The translations under genes and the position numbers were made by a program. Below the pieces are notes generated by a model. The model was not told the DNA's origin. It worked only from the letters and a program-made list of their open reading frames with translations, and made no database searches. A DNA stretch of 64,000 bases from Zygnema cylindricum (Eukaryota > Streptophyta > Zygnematophyceae > Zygnematales > Zygnemataceae): positions 387,753-451,752 of the forward strand of contig JBBHKE010002370.1 of NCBI GenBank assembly GCA_037447655.1, read 5' to 3'. Shown one piece after another: positions 11,219 through 22,590 of the stretch. Every line of letters starts with the position of its first letter. Positions within the stretch are counted from its first letter, which is position 1.

Positions 11219-11644
11219 TGAAATTCTATGGGCTCCATTGCCACACAGAATTTGCAGATCAAAAGGAGCTCATCTAGATAGCGTCGACTCCAAGTTTATA
11301 TAAACCCAAATGATTGACCCCTTGACAATCAAAACTCCATTATAGCTTCACCCTTGTGAAATAAGACTTTCTGTGTGCTCAGTTCCAACATAGAATGCAA
11401 AGTTAAAATATAATATTTGGACACATTCACCCACTTTGAATTTCCCTTAGAAATGCAGCCACCCAGACAAGCGAAAACTTTAACCGACTACACCCTTGTG
11501 TAGCCTGGACTCCCGTTAGTGCGCAGCAACAAGAATCACTGAAATTGGTCAACTGAGTTTATAGTTATGGCTAGCCTAAGTTTGCCTTTTGTACAGATGC
11601 TCTTTGGGAGAGAGGTGGCAACCTACCCGAAATATTCTAAGTCT
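11219..11644 (-). repeat. L-family 5' LTR, left part only
   Basis: It starts TGAAATTCTATGGG after the gag junction and follows the E1 LTR sequence until '..attctaagtc'. It then stops at an S LTR. The missing remainder corresponds to what is found at 2230-3115, at the other end of L. Confidence 0.75.
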
Positions 11645-12688
11645 TGAAATTCTGAGACCTCCATAAGTCCTTAGAGTGGACAGTATTCAGGCCTCTAGGA
11701 TCACCTAACCCCTTTGTGCCACCCTGGCAAACAAAAACCCTAACCACTTTCACCCATGTGAAGGCAAGACTCTCCTGAGTCGATAGCAAAAAGAATCTCT
11801 AAATTTGCTCCCTTGAGCAGTAGTTATAGAGGATCAAAGTTGACCTTTTGTATAGAAGCTCTCTAGGAGAGAGGGTCCTATCTACCAATTTTTCTAAGTC
11901 CTATCTCTCTCACAAACTCTATCTACTGATGTACGGAACAAATCATAATACACTTCCGTACATAAAAATACAGTTGCCGGTGTACTTTCTGTACGGAAAC
12001 TGTATGACATGGCCTAAAAGTCGACACATGTCATATCCGGGTTCGGTCTAGTAATCCCCGAGATTCCGCGATCCAACTTCATTTTGCCACGTGTTATCCG
12101 ATGTGGCGATGACCATAAACCGCCGAGATTCTCTTCCACGATCTCGGCTTTCTTCTCGCCCGTCCGATTGAATGCAGATTTCAATCGTAGCCGTCATAAA
12201 TACTTGCGCGGTATTTGTTTCGTTAAAAAAATAAATGCGCGGTACTAGTTTCTTATACATACCGTAATCCGTACTTCTACATAACTGGATCTATGTAACC
12301 CGTAAATAGTTGCAGTTAAATGAATTATCCTACGTAATAATATTTAAATACATATCAATCCCTATACAACATATCACTAGTCATAAACTTAACGGTTAAG
12401 ACTACCAACTACCGGTTGCCTATCATTCCGTAGGTACCAGGATCAAATCTTTGTTTCGACATCTATCTTTTTAGTAAATAAACTACTTATCGGTAAATAA
12501 ACTAATCTATTTCGCGTAAACCTCTGGATAGCCAAGGTAGCCAAGGCTCTAGCTTCCACTCCAACTTCCCAATGAGTGCGACAAGTGTGGGAGTTGGAGA
12601 GAGAAGATAGAGATAGAATGCCTCAACTTCTTTCTGTATTTTAATTTAGACCTAAAAAATACTTAAAATGGAACAATCAATTCCTACA
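11645..12688 (-). repeat. S-family 3' LTR (with adjoining polypurine tract)
   Basis: About 1044 bp from TGAAATTCTGAG to TTCCTACA, close to 1163-2229. At 12689 the polypurine tract (GAAAATAAGGGGAG in element sense) follows, then S RNase H. This is therefore the original 3' LTR of S. Confidence 0.85.
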
Positions 12689-12701
12689 CTCCCCTTATTT
12701 T

Positions 12702-14450
12702 CTAGTCAATCTTTAATTTTAAACCACACTTCTCCCTGCAGAAAATTAGCTTACGGGAAGGCACAGGTTTGGTCATCATATTTGCTACCATCTTGCTATC
12801 TGGTCGGTACTCTAAACTGATTATTTTGTTTTCTACTTTCTCTCTAACAAAGCTGAGTCTAATGTCCATGTGTTTGGCTTTAAAATGATGTTTAGGATTG
12901 GCAAAAATAGCGATTGTTGCCTGATTATCACAAAAAAAAATTTGCACACCACTCTTAAGGTGACCAAGCACACCAAGCAAAGACTTGACCCACATCAATT
13001 CTTTTACACCAGAGCAACAGGTCATATACCCAGCCTCCATGGTGGACTGAGCAATAATCTTTTGTTGTTTGCTACTCCAACAGCAAGCCCCATCACCCAC
13101 ATATAATACATATCGGAAGTACATCTCTTCATCGGAGCATCACCATAACTGGCATCACTCCAAGTGGTGATGTTAGTATTCTCCCCACACAAATGTAACC
13201 ATAGATCCCTAGTTCCTATCAAATATCTAAGGACTCTCTTAGCTGCCTCCCAATCCCTCTTAGTGGAAGCATTTAGACTACTACTGAGCACTCCCACAGC
13301 TGCAACTAAATCCGGTCGGGTACAATTCATAAAATAGATTAGACTTCACACTACTTGCTTGTAAGGAATAGTCTGGATGAACTTCTGTTCTTCAAGAGAT
13401 AATTCCTTGTCTAAGACTATGACTCCTTCTTCCTCACTCCCCTCACTTCCTTTCTTTAACTCCATTGCAATTGTACATCTATTAGCTTTATCCATCTGAA
13501 AATTTTCAAGCATGTTCCCTATTGCTTCCTTTTGAGTTAATCATATAATCTTTCTTTTTCGATATCTTTTTACTTGAATTCCTAGAATATAATTTGCTTC
13601 CCCCATATCTTTCATTTTCAATCTCCCCTTATGATCGGTTTTCAGTTAATTATTTTTTTCCATTTATTTACTTAAAACAAGCAAATCATCAACATAAAAT
13701 GCAATAAATATAACACCTTCCTCATCTTCAAAAACATAGATGGAGTGATCTGAGCTGATCCGGCTATATCCCTGACCGATAAGAAACTCATCAAGCTTCT
13801 TATTCCACTGTCGAGGCGCGTGTTTGAAACCATAAAGAGATTTAATCAGCCAGCATACCTTACTCTCTTCTCATTCCTACACAAATCCTTCGGGTTATCG
13901 CATGAAGATCTCCTTTTCTAATTCTCCATGCAAAAAGGTTGTCTTGATGTCCATCTGGTGCACCTCCATGTCTTCCGCTGCTGCTAGACTAAAAAATATG
14001 CGGACGGAGGGAAATCTGACCACCTGGGCAAAGGTTTCCTCGTTGTCAATTCCCTCCTTTTGTGTAAATCCCTTTGCCACTAATCGGGCCTTATAACGCT
14101 CAATGTTGTTATCTGGGTTCTGGTTTAATTTGAAAACCCACTTACAACCGATTGGTTTTTGGTTAGGTGGACAATCCACTAGCTCCCAAGTATCGGCTGC
14201 CATAATTGAGGCCATCTCCTCATTGATGGCTGTCTTCCACCGGTTTCTTTCTGGATAAGTCATCACCTCTCTATAAGTTTGAGGTTCATCTTGATGAGAT
14301 AGTTTAGATACCTTGTTATTAACCTGTTTTTCTTGTAGTCTTTTGCTACTTCTCCTTCCCCCCTCAAAATCTGAGGCCGGAATAGATGGTTCTCGTGGAT
14401 TCTTTCAAACAAACTCGGCTTCTCCCCTATCCCTTGATTCCCAATCAATT
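12702..14450 (-). pseudogene. S-element reverse transcriptase and RNase H
   Basis: RT (PF07727 type) begins near 14266 with WELVDCPPNQKPIGCKWVFK and YKARLVAKGFTQKEGID. SLYGFKHAPRQWNKK lies at about 13800-13865 and the catalytic FYVDD at about 13681-13700. RNase H follows from 13330, with ITTWSDASYGDAPMK and later STMEAGYMTCCSGVKELMWV. Stops and frameshifts fall at about 13890, 13650 and 13110, so one polyprotein cannot be read. In an intact element this part copies RNA to DNA inside the particle. Confidence 0.85.
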
Positions 14451-15778
14451 TCCACCACGTCTTCCGCTTCGGGTAGAGTTGTCACTGGAGTTTCCACAGC
14501 CGAGTCCTTTTCGGCCTGATTTGTATCTGTAAGAATGTCATCTTCTTTAAAACCCGGATAGTTAGGGAGCTTAAAGTCATCGGAATATTCTGACTCAAAT
14601 ATGATTTTTACTGACTTTGTATATTTGAAGGGATCCACAGACTTTCCTTCATCCATAACTACTAGATGTTTTAATAAGATTATATCTTCTCTTTTTAGAT
14701 CATAAACTCTATATCCTTTAACATCCTCATCATATCCTAATTAGTATCACGGTATTCCTTTAGGATCTAGCTTCCAATAAGACCGATCTGTATCTAGACT
14801 GAATACTTGACTGCCGAAACCCTTATTAGAGATATGTCTCGTTTCCGGCCTGTCCATCTCTCATAAGGTGTTTGATCTTTTATAGCTGAAGTAAGAACTC
14901 TATTTTTGAGGTAATTAGCACAGTTCATTGCTTTTGCCCAAAATCTTTTTCCTATCTTCTTATCTGACAACATACTTCTAGCACTATCACTTAGTGTTCT
15001 ATTTAACCTTTCAGCTACCCCATTCTGTTCCGGGTTTTTCTGGAATTGTCTTTTGGTGTTGGACCCCATATTCCTTTAGAAAATCCTCAAACTGGTTAGA
15101 AATATACTCTCCACCATTGTCACTCCTTATTCTCTTGATTGGGGTTTCATGGAGTTTTTCGCTCCATGCTTCATATTGTCTAAAACAATCCTGAGCTTCG
15201 GACTTGTTTTTCAAAAAATACACTCGAGAATACCGAGACCAATCATCAGTGATAGTCATCATAAATCTCTTTCCCCCCGGTGAGGGCACCTTAGCTGGTC
15301 CCAAAATATCCGTGTGTACTAGATCTAGAATTTTTTCTCCCTTATAGGTGGTTGTTTTAGGAAAGGGTAATCTGTGTGTTTTACCTTGAGCACATCCACT
15401 ACAATCACTTATATTATCATTCTCACTAAACTTAATCCCTTCCACCACTCCCATCTTTTTCATCTCTCTTAACTTGTCTAGATTCACATGCCCAAGCCTC
15501 TTATGCCACATCATAATATCATGAACACCAGCATAATAAAGTTTCTTCTTTTCATTACTTAAAACCAGCCTAAACATCCCATGGCTACCTTTCTCAGCAA
15601 TGAAATAGACATCCTCCTCAAAACTAGCAGTAAAGACTCCTTCCCTAGTGCTAGTAAAAAAACCCTTATCATCTAATACGGATGTAGAGATGAGGTTTTT
15701 GTTCAGCTCCGGAATAAACAATACATCGGAGAATGTTACTATGGATGTCTTTCCTTCTACTAACACTTTCAAATCTAC
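14405..15778 (-). pseudogene. S-element integrase, copy b
   Basis: The GAG-pre-integrase HHCC region (MWHKRLGHVNLDKLREMKK, CSGCAQGKTHRLPFP) is followed by the catalytic core: LDLVHTDILGP, RIRSDNGGEY and NGVAERLNRTL provide D, D and E. A frameshift lies near 15040 and another before 14794. The C-terminal linker (14656-14405) leads to RT. It begins directly at the assembly gap. Confidence 0.85.
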
Positions 15779-15788
15779 NNNNNNNNNN
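15779..15788. other. Assembly gap (10 N)
   Basis: Ten Ns separate the two integrase copies. The true distance is unknown and may be a placeholder. Confidence 0.99.
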
Positions 15789-17400
15789 GTTTTCTAACGT
15801 CCTTTTTGCCAATTATTGTTCCATTGTTTTGATAGAGTAGTTCTACTTGGAGTCTGAATACCTCTCCGCTACTGAACGGGTCTTTCCTTGGCCACCTTCT
15901 GTCGGTAGTTACTCCTCTACCGGAGTTGTAAGTCTGAGGTTCATCTTGATGAGATAGTTTTGTTACCTTGTTATTAACCGTTTTTCCTGCAATCTTTTGC
16001 TACTTCTCCTTCCCCCTTCAAAATTTGTGGCCGGAATAGATGGTTCTCGTGGGTTCTTTCGAACAATCTCGGCTTCTCCCCTGTCCTTTGATTTCGAATC
16101 AGTTACCACCACGTCTTCCGCTTCGGGTAGAGTTGTCACTGGAGTTTCCGTAGCCGAGTTCTTTTCGGTCTGATTTTTACCTGCAAGAATGTCATCTTCT
16201 CTTAAACGTGGATTGTTAAGAAGTTCAAAGTAATTGGAATTTTTTGACTCAAATCTAATTTTTACTGACTTTGTATACTTCAAGGGATCCACGGACTTTC
16301 CTTTATCCATAAATACTAGATGCTTTACTAAGATTATATCTTCCATTTTTAGGTCATAAACTCTATATCCTTCAACATCCTCATCATATCCTAACAAGTA
16401 TCCCGGTTTTCCTTTAGGATCTAGCTTCGAATAAGACCGATCTGTATCTAGACTGAATACTTGACTGCCGAAAACCTTTAAGTGAGATATGTCTAGTTTC
16501 CCGCCTGTCCATCTCTCATAAGGTGTTTGATCTTTTATAGCTGAAGTAAGAACTCTATTTTTGTGGTAATTAGCAGAGTTCATTCCTTCGGCCCAAAACC
16601 TTTTTCCTATATTCTTATCCGACAGCATACTTCTAGCACTATCACTTAGTGTCCTATTTAATCTTTCAGCTTCCCCATTCAATTCCTGGTTTTCTGGAAC
16701 TTCCATTTGGTGTTGAACTCCATCTTCCCTCAAAAAATCCTCAAACTGGTTAGAAGTATACTCTCCACCATTGTCACTCCTTACTCTCTTGATTGGAGTT
16801 TCATGGAGTTTTTTCGCTCTTTGCTTTATATTCTCTAAAACCATCCTGAGCTTCTATCTTGTTTTTCAAAAAATACACCCTCGAATACCGCGACCAATCA
16901 TCAGTGATAGTCATCATAAATCTTTTCCCCCCCGGTGAGAGCACTTTGGCCGGTCTCCAAATATCTGTGTGTACTAAATCTAAAATTTTTTCTCCCCTAA
17001 AGGTGGTTGTTTTGGGAAAGGGTAATCTGTGTGATTTACCTTGAGCACATCCACTACAATCACTTAGATTCTCACTCTCACTGAACTGAATTCCTTCCAC
17101 CACTCCCATCTTTTTCTTCTCTCTTAGCTTATCTAGATTCACATGCCCAAGCCTTTTATGCCACATCATTATATCACGAACACCAGCATAATAAAGTTTC
17201 TTCTTTTAATTGCTTAAAATCAACCTAAACATCCCTTGGCTACCTTTCTTAGCAATGAAATAGACCTCTTCCTCAAAACCAGTAGTAAAGACTCCTTCCC
17301 TAGTGCTAGTAAAAAAAACCCTCATCATCTAATACATATGTAGAGATGAGGTTTTTGTTCAGCTCCTGAATAAACAATACATCAGAGAATGTTACTATGG
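15789..17400 (-). pseudogene. S-element integrase, copy a
   Basis: Minus-strand pieces 17169-16801 and 16844-15963 repeat the integrase of copy b: HKRLGHVNLDKLREKKK, CSGCAQGKSHRLPFP, VHTDIWRPAK, RVRSDNGGEYTSNQFEDFL and NGEAERLNRTL. A frameshift at about 16801-16844 separates core parts. The copy reads through to LSHQDEPQTY, as at the RT boundary of copy b. It then leaves the element sequence at about 15930 for a stretch (NSGRGVTTDRRWPRKD) that I cannot assign, up to the gap. Confidence 0.8.
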
Positions 17401-17439
17401 ATGTCTTTCCTTCTACTAACACTTTCATATCTACCATCC

Positions 17440-17580
17440 TACAAAAGTACTAGTGACTATCCTCCCATCCCCGTACTTTATCTCTACGTTGGGAATCTTT
17501 CTTATCTTAGTGAACATGTGCTTATCCTTACACATGTGCATGGAGGCACTTGAATCAATAATTCAGCCGGCTTCACCTTT
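17440..17580 (-). pseudogene. S-element protease remnant
   Basis: Minus-strand translation gives IIDSSASMHMCKDKHMFTK, the copia aspartic protease signature with DSGAS changed to DSSAS. The codon expected for the preceding Trp is TGA. KYGDGRIVTST follows, then a stop. It lies between gag and integrase, as expected for copia. Confidence 0.7.
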
Positions 17581-18418
17581 CAATCCACCGTAAGCACATT
17601 TCTGTCTTCGTGGAATTTCGACCACGTTTTTCACCTCCAACTCCTCATCCAATAGGAGCTCATCGTCCTCGTCCTCGGATTCCGCCTCATGTACTTGTGT
17701 CACAAAGGCCTTTTTCTTTCCCCTCGGGGTTCCACCGGTCGGCCCCTCCTTTAACCGTAGCTCGGTTAGCTTTGTGCACTCTGCCATATAGTGCCCCGGT
17801 TTTTTACAAAAATGACATAAACCTTTAGGAGCCCTTGGTCCGAACTCGTCAGTCTGATTTTTCTGCTCCCTCCCCCCATAAATTCCGACCGGTTTTCGGG
17901 AATCCTTGTTCCTCCAATCGGTCGCAGTTGCCAAGGCTTGCCCACTTTTTCCTCCACTTCGAATCTCAATGGTTTTCTCCCGAACTAGAATCATCCCTAC
18001 CACTGAGTTCTATATCCACCTTCAGTCCGGCAAGTCTTGCACACGGTTGACTACGTTCTCAAACTCATCAGGTAACTTCATCACTAAACAGTTAACCTTT
18101 TCTTTTTCACTAAAATCTTTTCCCGCACTCTCTAGCTCCATGAAGAGTGAAGCAAGCTCATTGCAAAAATCCAACATCCCTCCCCCTTTGTATACATACT
18201 TCTTAAATTTCCTGATCAGCCAACTGTTGTTGCTGAATCGTACCACTTCGGTACATCTCTATGAGAGCCATCCAAAGATCGGATGCCCTTTCTACCTGTA
18301 AATGAGGACATGCAAGCCCTTGAGTAAGATGGTGGAGGATGAAGTGCTTTGCCGCCATATTTTTGATGTCCCAGGTATCAGTATCATTCTCCTCTTTCCT
18401 GGGAATAGGTGACATGAA
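17563..18418 (-). pseudogene. S-element gag, copy b
   Basis: UBN2 gag core (MSPIPRKEENDTDTWDIKN, ASDLWMALIEMYRSGTIQQ, MLDFCNELASLFMELESAGK), an intact CCHC knuckle CHFCKKPGHYMAEC, and an acidic tail with VEIPRRQKCAYGGLKGEAG next to the protease. Frame changes occur near 18220 and 18015. It starts abruptly at 18418, in the middle of what should be the acidic tail of copy a. Confidence 0.8.
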
Positions 18419-19482
18419 TGCTAAACTCCAACTCCTCATCCAATAGTAGATCATTGTCCTCATCCTCAGATCCGCCTCATGTACTTGTGTCACAAGGGCC
18501 TTTTTCTTTCCTCTCGAGGATCCACTGGTCTGACCCTCATTTAACCGCAGCTTGGTTAACTTAGTGCATTCAACCATATAGTGCCCTGATTTCTTTCAAA
18601 AATGGCACAAACCCTTAGGAGTCCTTGGTCCGAACTCCTCGGTCTGATTTTTCTGCCCCTCCCCTCAATAATTTCCAGCCTGTTTTCTGAAATCATTGTT
18701 TCTCCAATTGGTCCCAGCCGCCAAAGCTTGCCCACTCTTTCCTCCCCTTCGGATCTCAGTTTTATTCTCCCGAACGAGAATCATCCCTACCACTGAATTC
18801 CAAATCCACTTTGAGTCCGCCAAGTCCTGCACAAGGTTGACTATATTCCCGAACTCCTCGAGTAACTTCATCAGTAAAAAGTTAACCTTTTCCTTTTCAC
18901 TAAATACTTTTCCAACACTCTCTAGTTCCATGAAAAGTGTGGCAAGCTCATTGCAAAAATCCAACATCTTCCCTCTTTTGTATGCATACTCCTTAATTTT
19001 CTGATCAACCAACAGTTATTGCTGAATCGTACCACTTCGATACATCTCTATGATAGCCATCCAAAGATCAGATGCCCTCTCTACCTGCAAATGGGGAGAT
19101 GCAAGCCCTTGAGTAAGATGGCGGAGAATGAAGTGCTTAGCCGCCATATTAATGTAGTCCCAGGAATCGAAATCATTCTCCTCGTTTATACGAATAGGTG
19201 ACATGAATGCCGAACCGGTTGCTATTGGTGTGACTCTCTCCTTCTGTTTTCCTTTGTCCACCTCCGTTGAAGATGGATCTGCATCTCTAGTGAATCTGCC
19301 TCCTGTAAACCCAGGAGGTATCCCAAGATGGATGGGCGCCTCACCCATCCACTCACTATTCCCCAAAACCATTTCTCACATAGAGCTCCTGTCATCATAC
19401 TTTCCCGGTATATGAAGCCAGCTCCATTGAATTTGGGCACCCTAGATGGTGGGCCCATAACATGCAACTCTGAGACCTCCAT
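18419..19482 (-). pseudogene. S-element gag, copy a
   Basis: It starts MEVSELHVMGPPSRVPKFNG, whose first codons lie inside the 5' LTR (19463 onward) as in E1. The UBN2 core follows (INEENDFDSWDYINMAAK, ASDLWMAIIEMYRSGTIQQ, then MLDFCNELATLFMELESVGK). The zinc knuckle near 18570-18610 reads C-H-F-stop-K-K-S-G-H: the second Cys codon TGT has become TGA. The tail joins gag copy b at about 18418. Confidence 0.8.
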
Positions 19483-20497
19483 AGGACCTCAGAGTAGGCA
19501 GCTCACACGAAGCCTCTAGGATAACCCTGACCCCTTTGTGTTTCAGCAAGAATAACTTCCACCTTGGCAGACAAAAACACTGACGACCTTTACCCTTGTA
19601 AAGGCAAGACTCTCCTGAGTCGATGGCAAAAATAATCTCTAAATTTGCTCCCCTAAGCAGGAAGTTATGAAGGGTCAAAGTTGACCTTTTTGTAAAGCAG
19701 CTCTCTGGGAGAGAAGGTCCAGTCTATCAAATTTTTCTAAGTCCTATCTCTCTCTAAAACTCTATCTTCTGAAGTACGGCACCAATCATAATAGTGTATC
19801 GTACATAAAGGTACACGTGCCGTTGTACTTTATGTACGGCCATTGTACGACATGGCCAAAAGTCGACACATGTCATTTTTGGATTCGTTCCTGGAATCCC
19901 TGGAGATGCCGTAATCCAATGTGATTGTGCCACTTGGCGATTGATGTGATGTCGACCGCAAACCGCTAAAAACCTATTGCGTGATCTCGGCATGCTTCGT
20001 GGCCGTCCGATCAAGCCGGATTACAATCGTGGCCGTCATAAATACTTGCGCAATATTTGTTTTGCCTTTCAAACAAAATGCGCGGTATCCGTTTCGGATG
20101 TGCCGTACGCCGTACATTACAAACTGTATCTATGTCTAAATATCCCGTTGAATGAAGATAGGCGACGTGTAAACAATTAAATAACTATCATACGCTATAT
20201 CATACATCTCTGGTTTAGACTAGTTGGCTAAGGCTACCGGCTACTAGCTACTTTGATGGACGATAGGTACCCGGCCCAAATATTGGGCCTGTCAAATATA
20301 TTTTGGTAAAATCTACTAACCTAATGTCTATCTTCGTCGGTATAGCATAGGCGGCCATGGCTTTATCTCCCTCTCCAACTTTCAGTGACTACGACAAGTG
20401 TGGGAAATGGAGAGAGGAGTTAGAGGCAGACTGCCTCTGCTTCTTTTTTGCATTTTACAAAACCTAGAAAATACTAAAATAACTTGTAATTTCTACA
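19463..20497 (-). repeat. S-family 5' LTR
   Basis: About 1035 bp from TGCAACTCTGAG to TTTCTACA. It is followed by GAATA, matching the bases before 1163. It diverges more from 11645-12688 than that copy does from 1163-2229. Confidence 0.85.
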
Positions 20498-20502
20498 GAA
20501 TA

Positions 20503-20890
20503 TGTGAGCACTGATTATCTCAGCTGCAATATGGGGATGTTTATCCAAATTAGTGTTATATGCACAAATTAGCGCTTATTTTGTTCGCGTAAGGCATTTG
20601 AATCCAAAATAGAGTTATTAACACTAATTGTTTCTTTGAGTAAATTATTTTTTAACATTAATAGAGATTCACGGTGGACTCCATTTTCCCTCATTTTCCC
20701 TCTATTTCTTTTTAGTTTTTTGTAATTTTTATTTCTACACAAAAAGTATACGAATTCTACAAAAAACAGTTGTTCAAATCGCGCGATATTTTCAATTTTT
20801 CAGATTTCTACGTACAATTCATGACTTTTGAAAAAATCGCAAAAAACCGCGGAGTACTTTCTGTCCGGTAAACAGAAAGGAAACTTTATG
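20503..20890. repeat. Repeat 'G', copy 1
   Basis: Starts TGTGAGCACCGATTATCTC. It shares sequence with 27314-27625 over most of its length, with an extra ~90 bp (20685-20770) not in copy 2. It contains inverted motifs GAGCACCG..ATCTC and GAGATTCACGGTGGACTC. The segment near 20778-20800 (GTTGTTCAAATCGCGCGA) matches the terminal repeat of the autonomous hAT at 59684-62688. Confidence 0.65.
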
Positions 20891-21400
20891 TTGTTTTTGA
20901 AAAACTTAGTTTCGTGCGTACGGAGCGTTTCGTGCGTGCGCGTGTTCGCGTGCGTGCGCATTTACGCGATGTAGTGTGGAGGTTCGAATAGATTTGCGGA
21001 TTGGGGGAGTAAATGTACGAAGAAAATTAAATGTACGTGAAGGACTAATTGAGTGGCGCGGAATGCGCAATGTAAATGGACGGCGGATCGCGAAGCGATC
21101 CGATTTGAAATTTTCGAAGTGTGAAAATGTACGCATGGCGTACGAAACAAAATGCGACAAGCGCATTTATTACAAGGGACGCGCTTGCGGTACGAAAATG
21201 ATTTCGATTGTACGAGGTTTCGACAAGTGGATTTTTATGACCACGCGGCGCGACATCAAGGGTGCCGATTAAGAGCGACGGACGGCGGATATAGGCTGCC
21301 GAGATTTTTATGTAGTGGTGACGCGAAATCGCGTCAATCACACGATATTTATTTTTGGACGTTCCGGATTGTTTGACAAGTGATTCGTGGTACACGTGGA
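20891..21400. repeat. Second copy of element F sequence (inverse orientation)
   Basis: It is the reverse complement of much of 4440-5051 plus 9935-9974, including TGTTGTTTTTGAAAA at the low end and the GC-richer block around 21055-21390. Frames here are open but short and shared with the repeat, so no gene is called. Confidence 0.65.
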
Positions 21401-22590
21401 AGGCGGATGGCGTCCGCCGATATTTTTAAGGGACCACATTGTACTTTTGTGTCGGTTCGGTTTGGTGCGAGCGCCGACCGGTATTCATTTGTTCGAGTCG
21501 CACGCTGGTCGATTGCGAGGAAATGTTGGTTCGCGAAGCGTGACGCGATTTTTTCGTCCGCGGAAGTAATTTATGTGTACGACAAAGCGGCAATACCTTT
21601 GTACGGCCGATCTTGCTACGATCTTGTCAATGTAAAAATTGCTAGTATGAAGTCAAAGTCGGTCAACGCATTCTAAAAACTTTTGAATTTTGTTCCGTGC
21701 GCATGTTCGTTATTTTTCGGGCGTTTCATGCATGCGTTTTTATCCGCATGAGGGTAACATTCTATTAGACGAAAAGTGGGGTTCGTTACTGGACGCCGTA
21801 CATTTTCGTACAATGCCGTACATAGATGTACTAATTTTATTTTTTTTGTCAACAAAACATCGTTACTGGAAAGTTGTCGACAAGCTCCAATGATGTAGGC
21901 GTCATTCTTGACCGTTGGATGTTTCACTTTTTTAGATCCGCGAAGCAATCGCGCACATCATCCAGTGGCCCCCAACTCTCCTCGCGAGGAGAGTGGGGGC
22001 CCACTCGATGATTACCATTGGTACACGTGAAAAAGCAAAAAAAAAACTACTTTGACCAAGCGATCACAAGCGTACACGTCATACAGGCCATGTGCCACCT
22101 GCCACGCTGGATGAAGGTCAGTCCAAAATATCCTCGCACGCTCCGTCTGACATCCACCAACATTCAAAGTTTGCCACGTCCTTTTGCCATTCCATTTCGA
22201 AATTTTGATTTTCATTTTAAAAATCAAAATCTAGCCGCAAACTTGACCTACGAATCATGCCGTACAGGTATTTCGTTCTGACTTTACGTTTGTAGATTCT
22301 TTTAAGATTTTCGGAATCTGGAACTCTAACCTATGTTGCGCCAATCATAACTGGGGAAGGTTCGTTACTGGCCCGACAAAATGGAGCGGACTTCCAGTAA
22401 ACGTTGTCAGTAGACTTGTTCGTACATTTACTGGGACCGCCTAATGGAATGTTACTCTGAGACATCTACGGCCAACATCATATAATCGGACATTCATGAA
22501 CGGAGGATGACGGCTGAAGACTCTTTAGTGCAGGTGGCGGCTTTATCTTTATTCATTGACAAGATCGAGCATCTAAGATCTGACGGTTAA
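21401..22590. other. Unassigned repeat-like sequence
   Basis: Moderately GC-rich to 21650. At about 21640-21740 there is a terminal-type block (AGTATGAAGTCAAAGTCGG..) that recurs at 50652 and 62701. At 21974-22006 CTCTCCTCGCGAGGAGAG forms a perfect 18 bp palindrome. No protein homology is recognised. Confidence 0.4.

Larger units (their letters stand above)
1163..20497 (-). mobile_element. Composite nested Ty1/copia retrotransposon block (S with L, F and E1 inside)
   Basis: Both outer ends are LTRs of the same family, starting TGAAACTCTGAG or TGCAACTCTGAG on the plus strand and ending in TACA. The 5 bases outside are GAATA on both sides (1158-1162 and 20498-20502), the usual copia target duplication length. 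The joined flank reads GAATATGTGAGCACC, which matches the repeat at about 27309 (GAAAATGTGAGCACC) and so supports an insertion there. Coding is on the minus strand throughout. The order from low to high coordinate is S LTR, permuted L element (holding F and E1), S LTR, S pol and gag, S LTR. Confidence 0.75.

Noticed and set aside
20891-21400. Open frames at 20906-21395 as a protein gene
   Set aside because: Several frames on both strands are open at once, and the block is a repeat shared with 4440-5051.
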